Positions 34,190 through 42,994 of a stretch of 64,000 nucleotides of DNA are shown piece after piece; position 1 is the stretch's first letter; each line of letters starts with the position of its first letter. Where the stretch lies: NCBI RefSeq assembly GCF_014651495.1, contig NZ_BMWZ01000003.1, positions 310,001 to 374,000 on the forward strand. The letters run 5' to 3'. A model generated the notes under the pieces. It did not search any database and was not told where the DNA came from. It was given only the letters and a program-made list of their open reading frames with translations. The DNA is from Algibacter mikhailovii. Its GTDB lineage: Bacteria; Bacteroidota; Bacteroidia; Flavobacteriales; Flavobacteriaceae. The position numbers were made by a program, and so were the translations under genes.

Positions 34190-36058
34190 ATGAAACCTTT
34201 TCAATTAATCTGTATTGTTCTTGTATTTAGTTGTCTTACGCTTACTAATTGCAAAAATGAGCAAAAAACAATTACGGAAGAATCAACTGTAAAGCAGAGT
34301 GATGCAAATCAAGAAAGTACTATCCCTTATTTTGAAAACAAGGAAGCTTTTTTTGGTGAAACACATATGCATACCTCCTACTCATTAGACGCCTATATTG
34401 GCGGCAATAGACTTACACCAGATCAATCGCTTCGTTTTGCACAAGGTGAAGAAATGCTTTTAGAATTAACTGGTAAAAAAGTGCAGCTTAAACGACCTTT
34501 AGATTTTGCTGCTGTGACCGACCATTCTGAATATATAGGTGAAATGCAAACGGTTATGAATCCCAATGCTAAGGGTTATAATTCAACGGAAGCAAAACAA
34601 TTAAGAAATGTTAAGGGCTTGGAAGAAGCCGAACAATTATTTCTTGATCTCGTTGTTAAAAGTAATAGGAGTGCCACACCGCAGCACCCCCCATTTTATC
34701 AAGGGGTTACCACCACTATGGATGCGTGGTCCTTAATGAACGAAGCCACCGAAAAAAATTATAAACCCGGTAAATTCACAACACTCCATGCCTTTGAATG
34801 GTCCGGTGCACCCGCAGGGGGCAACCTTCACAGAAACATCATTTTTAGAGATACTATTGTGCCTGATTTACCTGTAAGTTACATAGAAGTAAATCGTGAA
34901 ACCGAGCTTTGGGCTTGGTTGGATCAAATTACAAAGAATGGGTCTACCGTATTGGCAATTCCTCATAATTCAAATGCCAGTAAGGGCATGATGTTCGATG
35001 AAAATATGCCTGATGGTATGCCACTAACTAAGAATTACGCCGAAAAGCGTGCACAGTATGAACGCACCATTGAAATTATGCAAATAAAAGGCGCCTCAGA
35101 AGTTTATCCAAAGTTCTGGCCTAATGATGAGTTTGCCCAGTTTGAAAATGCAGAGTCTTTAAAAAATTATAGTGGACGTTTATTTGAAGAAAAGAATTTT
35201 GTTCGACACGGATTAAAAAAAGGTCTTGAATACCAAATCAAATTAGGCGTTAATCCATACAAATTAGGATTCAATGGAGGAACCGATAATCATAATGGAG
35301 AGATGAGTAATGTTGAAGAAGATAACTATTCAGGTAGTCATGGATTAACAGATGGTACAGCTCAGGACAGAGTTATAAATGAAGTTCCAGGTTGGGCAAA
35401 AACCTATGACATAAACCCAGGAGCTATCACAGGAGTATGGGCGAACAATAATACCCGTGAAGGCATTTGGGATGGACTTTACAATAGAGAAACATTTGCA
35501 ACAAGTGGTCCTCGAATGAAAGTTCGGTTTTTTGCTGGCTATGGATATAAGGACAGGTATGAAAGTTATGACGATTTTGCAAAAGATGGCTATGACAAAG
35601 GGGTACCTATGGGCGGTGATTTAATAGTTAACCCAAACGAAAAACCAAAATTTTTAATTTGGGTTTTAAAAGACCCAATGAATGCCAATCTTGATAGAGT
35701 TCAAGTTATAAAAGGTTGGTATAAAGACGGGAAACTTCAGGAGAAAACTTATAATGTAGCCGTATCAGACAATAGACTAAACGCCAATGGAAGTGTAACC
35801 CCAACTGATGCCCAAGTGGACCTAAAAACAGGTGCTTTTGATAACTCGAAAGGAGCAACACAGTTCAGTCTCACCTGGTCTGACCCGGATTTTAATGCCG
35901 ATGAAATTTCATTTTATTACGTGAGAGCACTTCAGCTTCCAACAGCAAGATGGACGCTTTGGGATGAAATTAGAGAGGGTGTTGTTTACCCAGATCATGT
36001 TGCAAAAACTGTTCAAGAACGCGTTTGGTCAAGCCCTATTTGGTACACCCCTAAATAA
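34190..36058 (+). CDS. DUF3604 lipoprotein, PHP-like metallohydrolase (copy A)
   Basis: A 622-residue lipoprotein (lipobox TLTNC). The DUF3604 signature is clear: FGETHMHTSYSLDAY with H59 and H61, and DFAAVTDHSEYIGEMQ with D111-H112. Then come TLHAFEWSGAPAGGNLHRNIIFR, LAIPHNSNASKGMMF, FNGGTDNHNGEM and ATSGPRMKVRFFAG. The HxH...DH pattern matches the metal site of PHP-domain phosphoesterases, so a metal-dependent hydrolase is likely, but no substrate is known for this family. It follows the barrel protein by 12 bases. A paralogue of the same length is at 38282. Confidence 0.9.
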   Translation: MKPFQLICIVLVFSCLTLTNCKNEQKTITEESTVKQSDANQESTIPYFENKEAFFGETHMHTSYSLDAYIGGNRLTPDQSLRFAQGEEMLLELTGKKVQLKRPLDFAAVTDHSEYIGEMQTVMNPNAKGYNSTEAKQLRNVKGLEEAEQLFLDLVVKSNRSATPQHPPFYQGVTTTMDAWSLMNEATEKNYKPGKFTTLHAFEWSGAPAGGNLHRNIIFRDTIVPDLPVSYIEVNRETELWAWLDQITKNGSTVLAIPHNSNASKGMMFDENMPDGMPLTKNYAEKRAQYERTIEIMQIKGASEVYPKFWPNDEFAQFENAESLKNYSGRLFEEKNFVRHGLKKGLEYQIKLGVNPYKLGFNGGTDNHNGEMSNVEEDNYSGSHGLTDGTAQDRVINEVPGWAKTYDINPGAITGVWANNNTREGIWDGLYNRETFATSGPRMKVRFFAGYGYKDRYESYDDFAKDGYDKGVPMGGDLIVNPNEKPKFLIWVLKDPMNANLDRVQVIKGWYKDGKLQEKTYNVAVSDNRLNANGSVTPTDAQVDLKTGAFDNSKGATQFSLTWSDPDFNADEISFYYVRALQLPTARWTLWDEIREGVVYPDHVAKTVQERVWSSPIWYTPK

Positions 36059-36071
36059 TAGAATTAAAGCC

Positions 36072-38285
36072 GTGAATAAAAAGAAAAAAATAATACTCCG
36101 AATTTCATTAGTACTCTTTGGTCTAATCCTAATTCTTCTGTTATTTCTACCTACTATTATTAAGAACTATGCTATAAAACATAGTAAAGAACTTGTTGGA
36201 AGACAAATAGATATTGAAAACTTAAATTACAACTATTTCACGAGCACACTTGAAGTAACTAATTTTAAGATGTTTGAAAGTAATGAAACAGATCACTTTA
36301 CAACTTTCAACACCTTAATTGTAGATCTTGAACCGCTAAAACTCATTAAGAATAAAATTGAAATAGAGGAAATCTTTCTAGAAGGCTTAATGGTAAAAAC
36401 AGTTATGAAGGATTCTACATTTAATTTTGATGATTTAATAAGGTTTCATTCTTCAGAAGAAGATACCAGTTCAGATTCAGTGGAGGAAGAACCTTTTAAA
36501 TACAGCCTTTCCAATTTGGAATTAAAAGGGGCTAATTTTTATTTTGATAATCAAAATGTGGGTAGAGAAACCCAAATTGAAGACTTTTCTTTTCTTATTC
36601 CATACGTAGGTTGGGATCAAGAAACAAAAAGTAATGCCGACTTAAAATTTAATTTCAAAAAAGGAGGTTATTTACAATCTTCACTAAACATAAACCCTGT
36701 AAATGGTGAATTTGACGCATCCATTTCCATAAAAAACTTATACTTAAACGCTTTTTATGAATACCTTTTAGAATATGCCAATATCAATAGCATCGATGGG
36801 CAATTAAATGCAAAAATTAGTATACAAGGCAACACCAATGAAGCTGTAAAATCATTGGTTTCGGGCACGGTAGATGTTAATAATTTTAAAATGACCGATA
36901 CCAATAATAAAGAATTTCTTGCCGCCAAAACCATTCATTCTTCTCTAAAAGAAATAGATTATTTTAACAGTTCTTATACCTTAGACACTCTAAATATATC
37001 AGAATCATATACTTATTTTAAACTCGATTCAATATCTAATAATTTCTATAGCATATTTAAACTTGATGAACCTTCAACTTCTGATCAAGAACAAAATGAA
37101 AATGTGTCAATAAGTGATTCAACAGCTACAAATGACAATGCCATTTATTATGCCATAAACAGCTTTAGTATTCACAACAGCAAATTGGATTACACTGATA
37201 ATTTAACCGGTAAACCCTTTGATTACCATTTAAATAATATTGAGATTAATTCTGAAAAAATAATCAGCGACTCAGAATGGATAGATATTAATGCTAATAT
37301 GCTACTTAATAATAGAGGAACGCTTAAAGCCGAAATAGGTTATAATCCGTCTAATACCCTGTATTCAGAATTGGATATCGTGATAGAAAACTTCCTTTTA
37401 TCTGATATTAATATTTATTCCAACTACTATACTGGTCATGATATTTTACAAGGGGATATGTATTATTATTCTAACTCAAAAATAACCAATGGAGACATTG
37501 TCAGCGAAAATAAACTATTAATCAAAGAAGTCACCATAAACACCACTGATCAAGGACTTTATAAACTACCCCTTAAGTTTGCTTTGTTTTTACTGAAAGA
37601 CAAAAATGGTGATGTTAATTTAGATATCCCAGTGCGGGGAGATCTAAATGACCCAGAAGTTCAAATAGGCAAAATAGTATGGAATTCCTTTAAAAACCTA
37701 ATTGTTAAAACCGTTGCTAGCCCTGTTAAATTTCTTGCTGGGCTGGTTGATGGCGACCCCAAAGAACTTGAAGGTATGGATTTTAAATACACCGATACCA
37801 TTCCTAATGAAAACCAGTTTAGAAAATTAGACAAGCTTTTAGAATTAGAGACCAAAAAAGACGGTCTTAAAATAGAATTAGTGCATTATGTAGATCGAAA
37901 TCTTCAGAAGGAAGAAATTGCTTTAGACTTAATGGGTCAGCAATTTAATGAAGAAACTAAAAAGGATTATTTAAAAGATGAAAAAGATTTTGAAGCCTAT
38001 CTACAAACAAAAGTTGCCTCAGATTCTATTAGTACAAAAGAGGCTATTTCAAAACTTACAAACGCAATTAATTTAGATTCTTTATCAAATTCATACAATC
38101 AGAAGCTCATAAATAACGCACAGTCCTATTTAAAAATTACCAAAGCCTCAACCCATATTGAAGTTAAACAGTCAAACCTTGATGATATAAAGAACACAGG
38201 TTCTCTTTCAAGATTCAAAATGAATTACAACCTTCTTGAAGATTCGGAAGACACTATATCTAATAATACAGATTCGCAACGATGA
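36072..38285 (+). CDS. DUF748 (AsmA-like) membrane-anchored protein
   Basis: About 737 residues from the GTG at 36072; the frame is open further upstream but overlaps DUF3604. A basic N-terminus and one membrane segment (ISLVLFGLILILLLFLPTII) are followed by an AsmA/DUF748-type beta-rich region (IDIENLNYNYFTSTLEVTNF in outline, then a repeat of long strands and LPLKFALFLLKDKNGDVNLDIPVRGDLNDPEVQIG near residue 520). Helix-rich sequence forms the C-terminus. AsmA-like proteins are thought to carry lipids between membranes. It stands at the centre of the sulfatase/DUF3604 cluster and overlaps the next gene by 4 bases (ATGA). Confidence 0.82.
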   Translation: MNKKKKIILRISLVLFGLILILLLFLPTIIKNYAIKHSKELVGRQIDIENLNYNYFTSTLEVTNFKMFESNETDHFTTFNTLIVDLEPLKLIKNKIEIEEIFLEGLMVKTVMKDSTFNFDDLIRFHSSEEDTSSDSVEEEPFKYSLSNLELKGANFYFDNQNVGRETQIEDFSFLIPYVGWDQETKSNADLKFNFKKGGYLQSSLNINPVNGEFDASISIKNLYLNAFYEYLLEYANINSIDGQLNAKISIQGNTNEAVKSLVSGTVDVNNFKMTDTNNKEFLAAKTIHSSLKEIDYFNSSYTLDTLNISESYTYFKLDSISNNFYSIFKLDEPSTSDQEQNENVSISDSTATNDNAIYYAINSFSIHNSKLDYTDNLTGKPFDYHLNNIEINSEKIISDSEWIDINANMLLNNRGTLKAEIGYNPSNTLYSELDIVIENFLLSDINIYSNYYTGHDILQGDMYYYSNSKITNGDIVSENKLLIKEVTINTTDQGLYKLPLKFALFLLKDKNGDVNLDIPVRGDLNDPEVQIGKIVWNSFKNLIVKTVASPVKFLAGLVDGDPKELEGMDFKYTDTIPNENQFRKLDKLLELETKKDGLKIELVHYVDRNLQKEEIALDLMGQQFNEETKKDYLKDEKDFEAYLQTKVASDSISTKEAISKLTNAINLDSLSNSYNQKLINNAQSYLKITKASTHIEVKQSNLDDIKNTGSLSRFKMNYNLLEDSEDTISNNTDSQR

Positions 38286-40168
38286 AAACAAAAACATTCT
38301 TAGTATCACTATTTGCATTGGCCCTATTCTATGCCTGCAAAAATGAATCAAAACAAGCTATTGAGGCACGAAGACCTGAAGCGCCAACCAAAGTTGATTC
38401 TAAAACCGAAGGAACAACTAAAGGTTATAACAAAAATAGGAACCCTTATTTTGGAGAAACTCATTTACATACGGGATGGTCTTTTGATGAGGCCATTTAT
38501 AATGTAAAATTAGGTCCCGAAAACACGTATCGACATGCTAGAGGAGAAAAGGTATTACACCCAAATGGCGACACGGTGCAATTAAAATTACCATTGGACT
38601 TTATGGTTGTTTCAGATCACGCCGAATATTTGGGCGTTTTAGTAAGAATGTATGATCCTACCGATCCGCTTTCAAAACATCCTATGGCTAAAGCAATCGT
38701 GGGCTCTGGAAATGACTTAGACGCTTCCACAAAAGCATTTTACGGGTTGGTTTCTCAAACTATTCAGCCAGACGGCAGTACAAAACCAGATGAAACACTT
38801 AATAGCCCTGAATTAAAACGCACCATATGGGATGAGTATATAAAAATAACAGATAAGTATAATGACCCCGGAAAATTCACCACCCTAGTTGGCTATGAAT
38901 GGTCTTCACAGCCTAATATGAATAACCAACATAGGAATGTGATCTTTAGGTCGAGTTCTAATTTACCGGTACCATTTTCGTATTTCGATTCACAACATCC
39001 CGAAGATTTATGGAAATGGATGGACACTCAAAGAGATAATGGACATACACTTTTGGCTATTCCGCACAATGGAAATTTAAGCAACGGAACGATGTTTTCT
39101 ATGACTGATTCTTTTGGAAACCCAATAACCTATGAGTATGCTCAAGCACGAATGCGCAATGAAAAATTAACTGAAATAATTCAAACTAAAGGACAGTCAG
39201 AAACACACCCGCTTATGGCGCCAAATGATGAGTTTGCGGGATTTGAAATTTGGACTAAGCCAGTTGCTGGTCCAGGAGTTGTTAAGATTAAAGAAGGTAA
39301 TTATGTTCGTAATGCCTTTTCCAATGGTTTAGTTTTGGAAAAAAACATTGGTGTAAATCCTTTTAAATATGGCGTTGTAGGGGGCGGTGATATTCATACC
39401 TCAATTGTATCACACGAAGAATATGCGCATACAGGAGAACATAATTTAAAATCTAGTAGTCCAAAAGCAAGGCTTTTAATTAATGCTCCTAACGAACCTT
39501 CAAAAATAGAGCAAGGTACAGCCGGCTTATCCAATGTATGGGCAGAAGAGAATACACGGGAGTCTATTTATGATGCTTTAGAACGCAAAGAAACTTGGGG
39601 TACCAGTGGACCAAGAATTATAACAAGAATTTTTGCTGGATATGATTTTGGAAACACACAACCAGGAGATGAAAATTGGGCTGAAATTGGTTACCAAAAA
39701 GGCGTTCCAATGGGAGCAGACATGAAAAAGAATACCAATGACAAACCGGTTCAACTCATGGTTTATGCATTAAAAGGGCCCAATAGCGGAAATTTAGATC
39801 GCATACAAGTTGTAAAAGGTTGGCTAGATGCCAGCGGTGAAAATCACACAAAGATTTATGATGTGGTTTGGTCTGGAGATCGAAAAATTGATGCTTCTGG
39901 CAAGCTACCTCCTGTTGGAAATACTGTAGATATTCGGGATGCTTCTTATACCAATACGATAGGTAGTTCTGAGTTAAAAACAAAATGGACGGATCCTGAT
40001 TTTGATGCAAGTCAACCAGCATATTATTATTTAAGGGTGATTGAAATCCCAACACCCAGATGGTCTACTTATGATGCAAAAGCATTAGGAATAGCGCCTC
40101 CAAAAGATTTCCCTGCAACTATTCAGGAACGCGCTTGGTCCAGTCCTATTTGGTATAATCCTGATTAA
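38282..40168 (+). CDS. DUF3604 lipoprotein, PHP-like metallohydrolase (copy B)
   Basis: A 628-residue lipoprotein (lipobox LFYAC), paralogous to the 622-residue copy at 34190. The corresponding motifs are GETHLHTGWSFDEA (H61 and H63), DFMVVSDHAEYLGVL (D112-H113), TLVGYEWSSQPNMNNQHRNVIFR, LAIPHNGNLSNGTMF, VGGGDIHTS and GTSGPRIITRIFAG. The pair differs markedly in the middle, so substrate preference may have diverged. Its ATG overlaps the DUF748 stop, indicating coupling. Ten bases after its stop begins a degraded outer-membrane gene. Confidence 0.9.
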   Translation: MKTKTFLVSLFALALFYACKNESKQAIEARRPEAPTKVDSKTEGTTKGYNKNRNPYFGETHLHTGWSFDEAIYNVKLGPENTYRHARGEKVLHPNGDTVQLKLPLDFMVVSDHAEYLGVLVRMYDPTDPLSKHPMAKAIVGSGNDLDASTKAFYGLVSQTIQPDGSTKPDETLNSPELKRTIWDEYIKITDKYNDPGKFTTLVGYEWSSQPNMNNQHRNVIFRSSSNLPVPFSYFDSQHPEDLWKWMDTQRDNGHTLLAIPHNGNLSNGTMFSMTDSFGNPITYEYAQARMRNEKLTEIIQTKGQSETHPLMAPNDEFAGFEIWTKPVAGPGVVKIKEGNYVRNAFSNGLVLEKNIGVNPFKYGVVGGGDIHTSIVSHEEYAHTGEHNLKSSSPKARLLINAPNEPSKIEQGTAGLSNVWAEENTRESIYDALERKETWGTSGPRIITRIFAGYDFGNTQPGDENWAEIGYQKGVPMGADMKKNTNDKPVQLMVYALKGPNSGNLDRIQVVKGWLDASGENHTKIYDVVWSGDRKIDASGKLPPVGNTVDIRDASYTNTIGSSELKTKWTDPDFDASQPAYYYLRVIEIPTPRWSTYDAKALGIAPPKDFPATIQERAWSSPIWYNPD

Positions 40169-40177
40169 AAACGGATT

Positions 40178-40746
40178 TTGAAAAAACCTTCAAAGGTTTA
40201 TACCATATTTAGATTGGAAGTACCAATAATTGGGCAAACCCTACCTAACGCTCAGCTTGATGCAACAGGATTATCCGATTTAATTTCTGTAGATGTTATT
40301 GCTTTTAAAACCAAGATTGGACTATTAGGTATAGGGCCTTCATTAATAATACCAACGGCTAGTTCAGAATTCTTAGGCGCTGGCAAATGGAGTCCGGGTC
40401 TAGCAGGAGTTATTATGAATAAAGGCTTTGGAATGACTTTAGGCCTGTTTGGTCAACAATATGTATCTGTAGGTGGCAATTCAAAAAGACCTGATCAAAA
40501 TTATATGTTATTTCAACCTATTGTCACAAAAATATTGGATCATGGTTATTTCTTAAACTTTCTCTAATTATGAAATTTCATTGAAAAAACGACGATTATA
40601 ACATCCCCCTTGGATTGAATTTCGGAAGAGCATTTGCCAAAAATCTATCTATGTTTTTAGGAGCTGAATATGTAGTAAGTGCTCCGGGGAAAGGCGATTT
40701 CACCATTCGACTTAACATTAATGCGATGTTTGCAGCAGCAAATTAA
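40178..40746 (+). pseudogene. Broken outer-membrane protein gene (truncated, frameshifted, nonsense)
   Basis: Frame 1 runs from about 40178 to 40564 and encodes beta-barrel-like sequence (FRLEVPIIGQTLPNAQLDA, SVDVIAFKTKIGLLGIGPSL, QQYVSVGGNSKRPDQNYM) without a signal peptide. At 40561 a single missing T shifts the frame. The plus-one frame then reads SLIMKFH, hits TGA at 40582-40584 where a Trp codon is expected, and continues KNDDYNIPLGLNFGRAFAK ... LGAEYVVSAPGKGDF to TAA at 40744-40746. Three lesions (lost N-terminus, frameshift, stop) mark it as a pseudogene. It occupies the place of the barrel gene beside the second sulfatase. Confidence 0.85.
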
Positions 40747-40834
40747 CTAATAGGAAATAGCTTGGTATTTTAAACTGATATCATTTACAATAGATTTTAG
40801 CTATGCCAGAATTAATGATTATTTAATATTAACC

Positions 40835-40866
40835 TTTGTTTATACTATTGAAAAGGCTTATTTTTA
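40835..40866 (+). promoter_or_regulatory. Promoter of the second sulfatase
   Basis: TTTG at 40835-40838 is followed after 20 bases by TATTTTTA at 40859-40866, which matches TAnnTTTG at 7 of 8 positions. It lies 24 bases before the ATG at 40891. So this sulfatase may be transcribed separately from the upstream genes. Confidence 0.5.
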
Positions 40867-40890
40867 AAACTTAACTATTAATATTAATTC

Positions 40891-42432
40891 ATGAAAACAT
40901 TAACACAATTTGGAGTATTCCTGATAATATGTTGTCTAGCATTATCGGTAAACGCTCAAAAAAAACCCAATATCCTTGTGATTTGGGGAGATGACATTGG
41001 TCAATCCAATATCAGCGCCTATACAATGGGCTTAGTAGGTTATAGAACCCCTAACATTGATAGAGTTGCCAATGAAGGTATGATTTTTACCGATTATTAT
41101 TCTGAACAAAGTTGTACTGCCGGCCGTTCGTCTTTCATATTAGGACAGAGTGTATTTAGAACTGGACTAAGTAAAGTAGGTATGCCGGGAGCAGCAGAAG
41201 GTATCAATGAAAAAGACCCAACTATTGCAGAATTATTAAAACCTTTAGGCTATCGCACAGGTCAATTTGGAAAGAACCATTTAGGTGATCGTGATGAAAT
41301 GTTACCAACTAATCATGGTTTTGATGAATTTTTCGGAAACCTATATCATTTAAATGCTGAGGAAGAACCTGAACTAGAAGATTACCCAGACCCTGCTGAA
41401 TACCCTAATTTTGCAAAAAGATTTGGCCCTCGTGGTGTTATTCATTCGTATGCTGATGGAAAAATTGAAGATACTGGCCCTTTAACAAAAAAGCGCATGG
41501 AAACAGTTGACGACGAAACTATTGCTGCTGCTAAGAAATTCATTAGAGAGGCTGTAAAATCGGGAGAACCATTTTTTGTATGGTGGAATGGAACAAGAAT
41601 GCATTTCAGAACACATGTAAAAGATGAACATAGAGGTCTTTCTGGACAAAATGAGTATGGCGATGGTATGGTTGAGCACGACATGCACGTAGGTGAGCTT
41701 TTAGATTTATTAGACGAATTAGGTGTTGCAGACAATACCATAGTACAATATGGCACAGATAACGGCCCGCATAAAAATTCATGGCCAGATGCAGGTGTTA
41801 ATTCCTTCAGAGGAGAAAAGAATACCAACTGGGAAGGTGGTTGGCGAACGCCATCGATGGTGCGTTGGCCAGGAAAAATCAAAGCCGGTTCGGTTTCTAA
41901 TGAAATCGTTTCAGGAATGGATTGGATGCCAACGTTTTTGGCTGCTGCTGGAAATGAAAACATTAAAGATGAACTGTTGAAAGGGAAATCAATTGGAGGA
42001 AAAACCTATAAAGTGCATTTAGATGGGTATAATATATTACCTCATTTAACAGGGGAATCAGAAAAAAGCCCTCGTCATGAAATATTTTACTTTTCGGATG
42101 ATGGCGATTTAACCGCTTTACGTTATGATGACTGGAAAGTTATTTTTATGGAACAAAGAAGTCAGGGTACTTTGCAAGTTTGGGCAGAACCATTTGTAAC
42201 CTTACGTATCCCTTTATTATATAATTTAAGAAGAGATCCCTATGAATTTGCTACAGTAACATCAAACACCTATTGGGATTGGTATTTAGACCATGTTTTT
42301 CTGTTGTTACCTGCATCAGAGTATGTTGGCAATTTTTTAAAGACATTTCAAGAATATCCGCCACGCATGAAAGCCGCAGCGTTTAATTTAGATAATGTTA
42401 TGGATAAACTTGCTGACCCTGGGAATAATTAA
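40891..42432 (+). CDS. Sulfatase (S1 family) with CTAGR active-site motif
   Basis: A 513-residue secreted sulfatase. The signal peptide ends VNAQ. The metal-site WGDDIGQSN, formylglycine motif at Cys75 (SEQSCTAGRSSFILGQ), FGKNHLGDRDEMLPTNHGFDEF and GTDNGPHKNSWPDAG are present. The motif is C-x-A-x-R, a variant known from substrates of the radical SAM maturase anSME; no maturase gene is in the window. The GKNHLGD and GGWRTPSMVRWPG segments set it apart from the first sulfatase, so the two are not recent duplicates. It closes the cluster and has its own promoter. Confidence 0.92.
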   Translation: MKTLTQFGVFLIICCLALSVNAQKKPNILVIWGDDIGQSNISAYTMGLVGYRTPNIDRVANEGMIFTDYYSEQSCTAGRSSFILGQSVFRTGLSKVGMPGAAEGINEKDPTIAELLKPLGYRTGQFGKNHLGDRDEMLPTNHGFDEFFGNLYHLNAEEEPELEDYPDPAEYPNFAKRFGPRGVIHSYADGKIEDTGPLTKKRMETVDDETIAAAKKFIREAVKSGEPFFVWWNGTRMHFRTHVKDEHRGLSGQNEYGDGMVEHDMHVGELLDLLDELGVADNTIVQYGTDNGPHKNSWPDAGVNSFRGEKNTNWEGGWRTPSMVRWPGKIKAGSVSNEIVSGMDWMPTFLAAAGNENIKDELLKGKSIGGKTYKVHLDGYNILPHLTGESEKSPRHEIFYFSDDGDLTALRYDDWKVIFMEQRSQGTLQVWAEPFVTLRIPLLYNLRRDPYEFATVTSNTYWDWYLDHVFLLLPASEYVGNFLKTFQEYPPRMKAAAFNLDNVMDKLADPGNN

Positions 42433-42506
42433 TTTAAATAAAAATCTCTGCTATAGAGGGATATTTATTCCTCTTTAGCTAATTACAAACACTAAAAATA
42501 AAAGTT

Positions 42507-42878
42507 ATGAAAAAAGTATTATTATTTACAATGGCCGTTGCCTTTACCGCAGTTTCATCTTTATCTGCACAAACTATGCCTTCAGTTAAATCTACTGATT
42601 TAAAAAAGGCCAGCACTGAGCTTAGCTCAAGTCAGACAGATCAAATCAAAGAAGCTTTAATGAAAGACAAAGGGCTTCAAGAGAAAACCATAGATCATTT
42701 AAAATCTAATCCTGACACCAAAGACGCTCTTATGGGGTTGGCGGCAAAAAATGCAGGTGGTCTTAAAGGATTGATGAAATCTGTATTAGGTGACAAATCG
42801 TTAAGTCAAGCCGCAGTTGATTTTATAAGTAAAAACCCGGATCTACTGCAACAAGCCATGAAAATTGTAGGCATGTAA
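42507..42878 (+). CDS. Small secreted helical protein of unknown function
   Basis: A 123-residue protein with a signal peptide (LLFTMAVAFTAVSSLSAQ). The mature part is predicted to be all-helical, with two roughly similar segments, QEKTIDHLKSNPDTKDALM and SQAAVDFISKNPDLLQQAM (pattern xxDxxxxNPDxxxxxM). This hints at an internal duplication. No family is recognised. The gene is 74 bases after the sulfatase and has its own strong terminator. Confidence 0.7.
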   Translation: MKKVLLFTMAVAFTAVSSLSAQTMPSVKSTDLKKASTELSSSQTDQIKEALMKDKGLQEKTIDHLKSNPDTKDALMGLAAKNAGGLKGLMKSVLGDKSLSQAAVDFISKNPDLLQQAMKIVGM

Positions 42879-42900
42879 ATTATAGGTTAATAAAATTATT

Positions 42901-42933
42901 AAAAAGCACAAGTGTATAGCTTGTGCTTTTTTT
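42901..42933 (+). terminator. Rho-independent terminator
   Basis: The stem AAAAGCACAAG / CTTGTGCTTTT, with a 7-base loop, is followed by T residues. It lies 22 bases past the stop of the small secreted protein gene. Confidence 0.88.
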
Positions 42934-42943
42934 ATTGCTAAAC

Positions 42944-42974
42944 TTTGATAAAACGCTTTTTAGAATTAAGTTTA
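42944..42974 (+). promoter_or_regulatory. Promoter of the outer-membrane protein at 42995
   Basis: TTTG at 42944-42947 is followed after 19 bases by TAAGTTTA at 42967-42974, which matches TAnnTTTG at 7 of 8 positions. It lies 20 bases before the ATG. Confidence 0.5.
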
Positions 42975-42994
42975 CATGATACATAATTCATGCT

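Noticed and set aside
35964-36071. Longer start for the DUF748 gene
   Set aside because: It would overlap the end of DUF3604 by 95 bases; GTG at 36072 gives a normal basic start before the membrane segment.
41442-41963. 173-residue minus-strand ORF inside the second sulfatase
   Set aside because: It lies wholly within a clear sulfatase gene, has no recognised motif, and is a frame shadow.
31634-42432. Treating the sulfatase cluster as a mobile element or genomic island insertion
   Set aside because: No integrase, transposase, tRNA or flanking direct repeat is visible, and base composition looks like the neighbours by eye.
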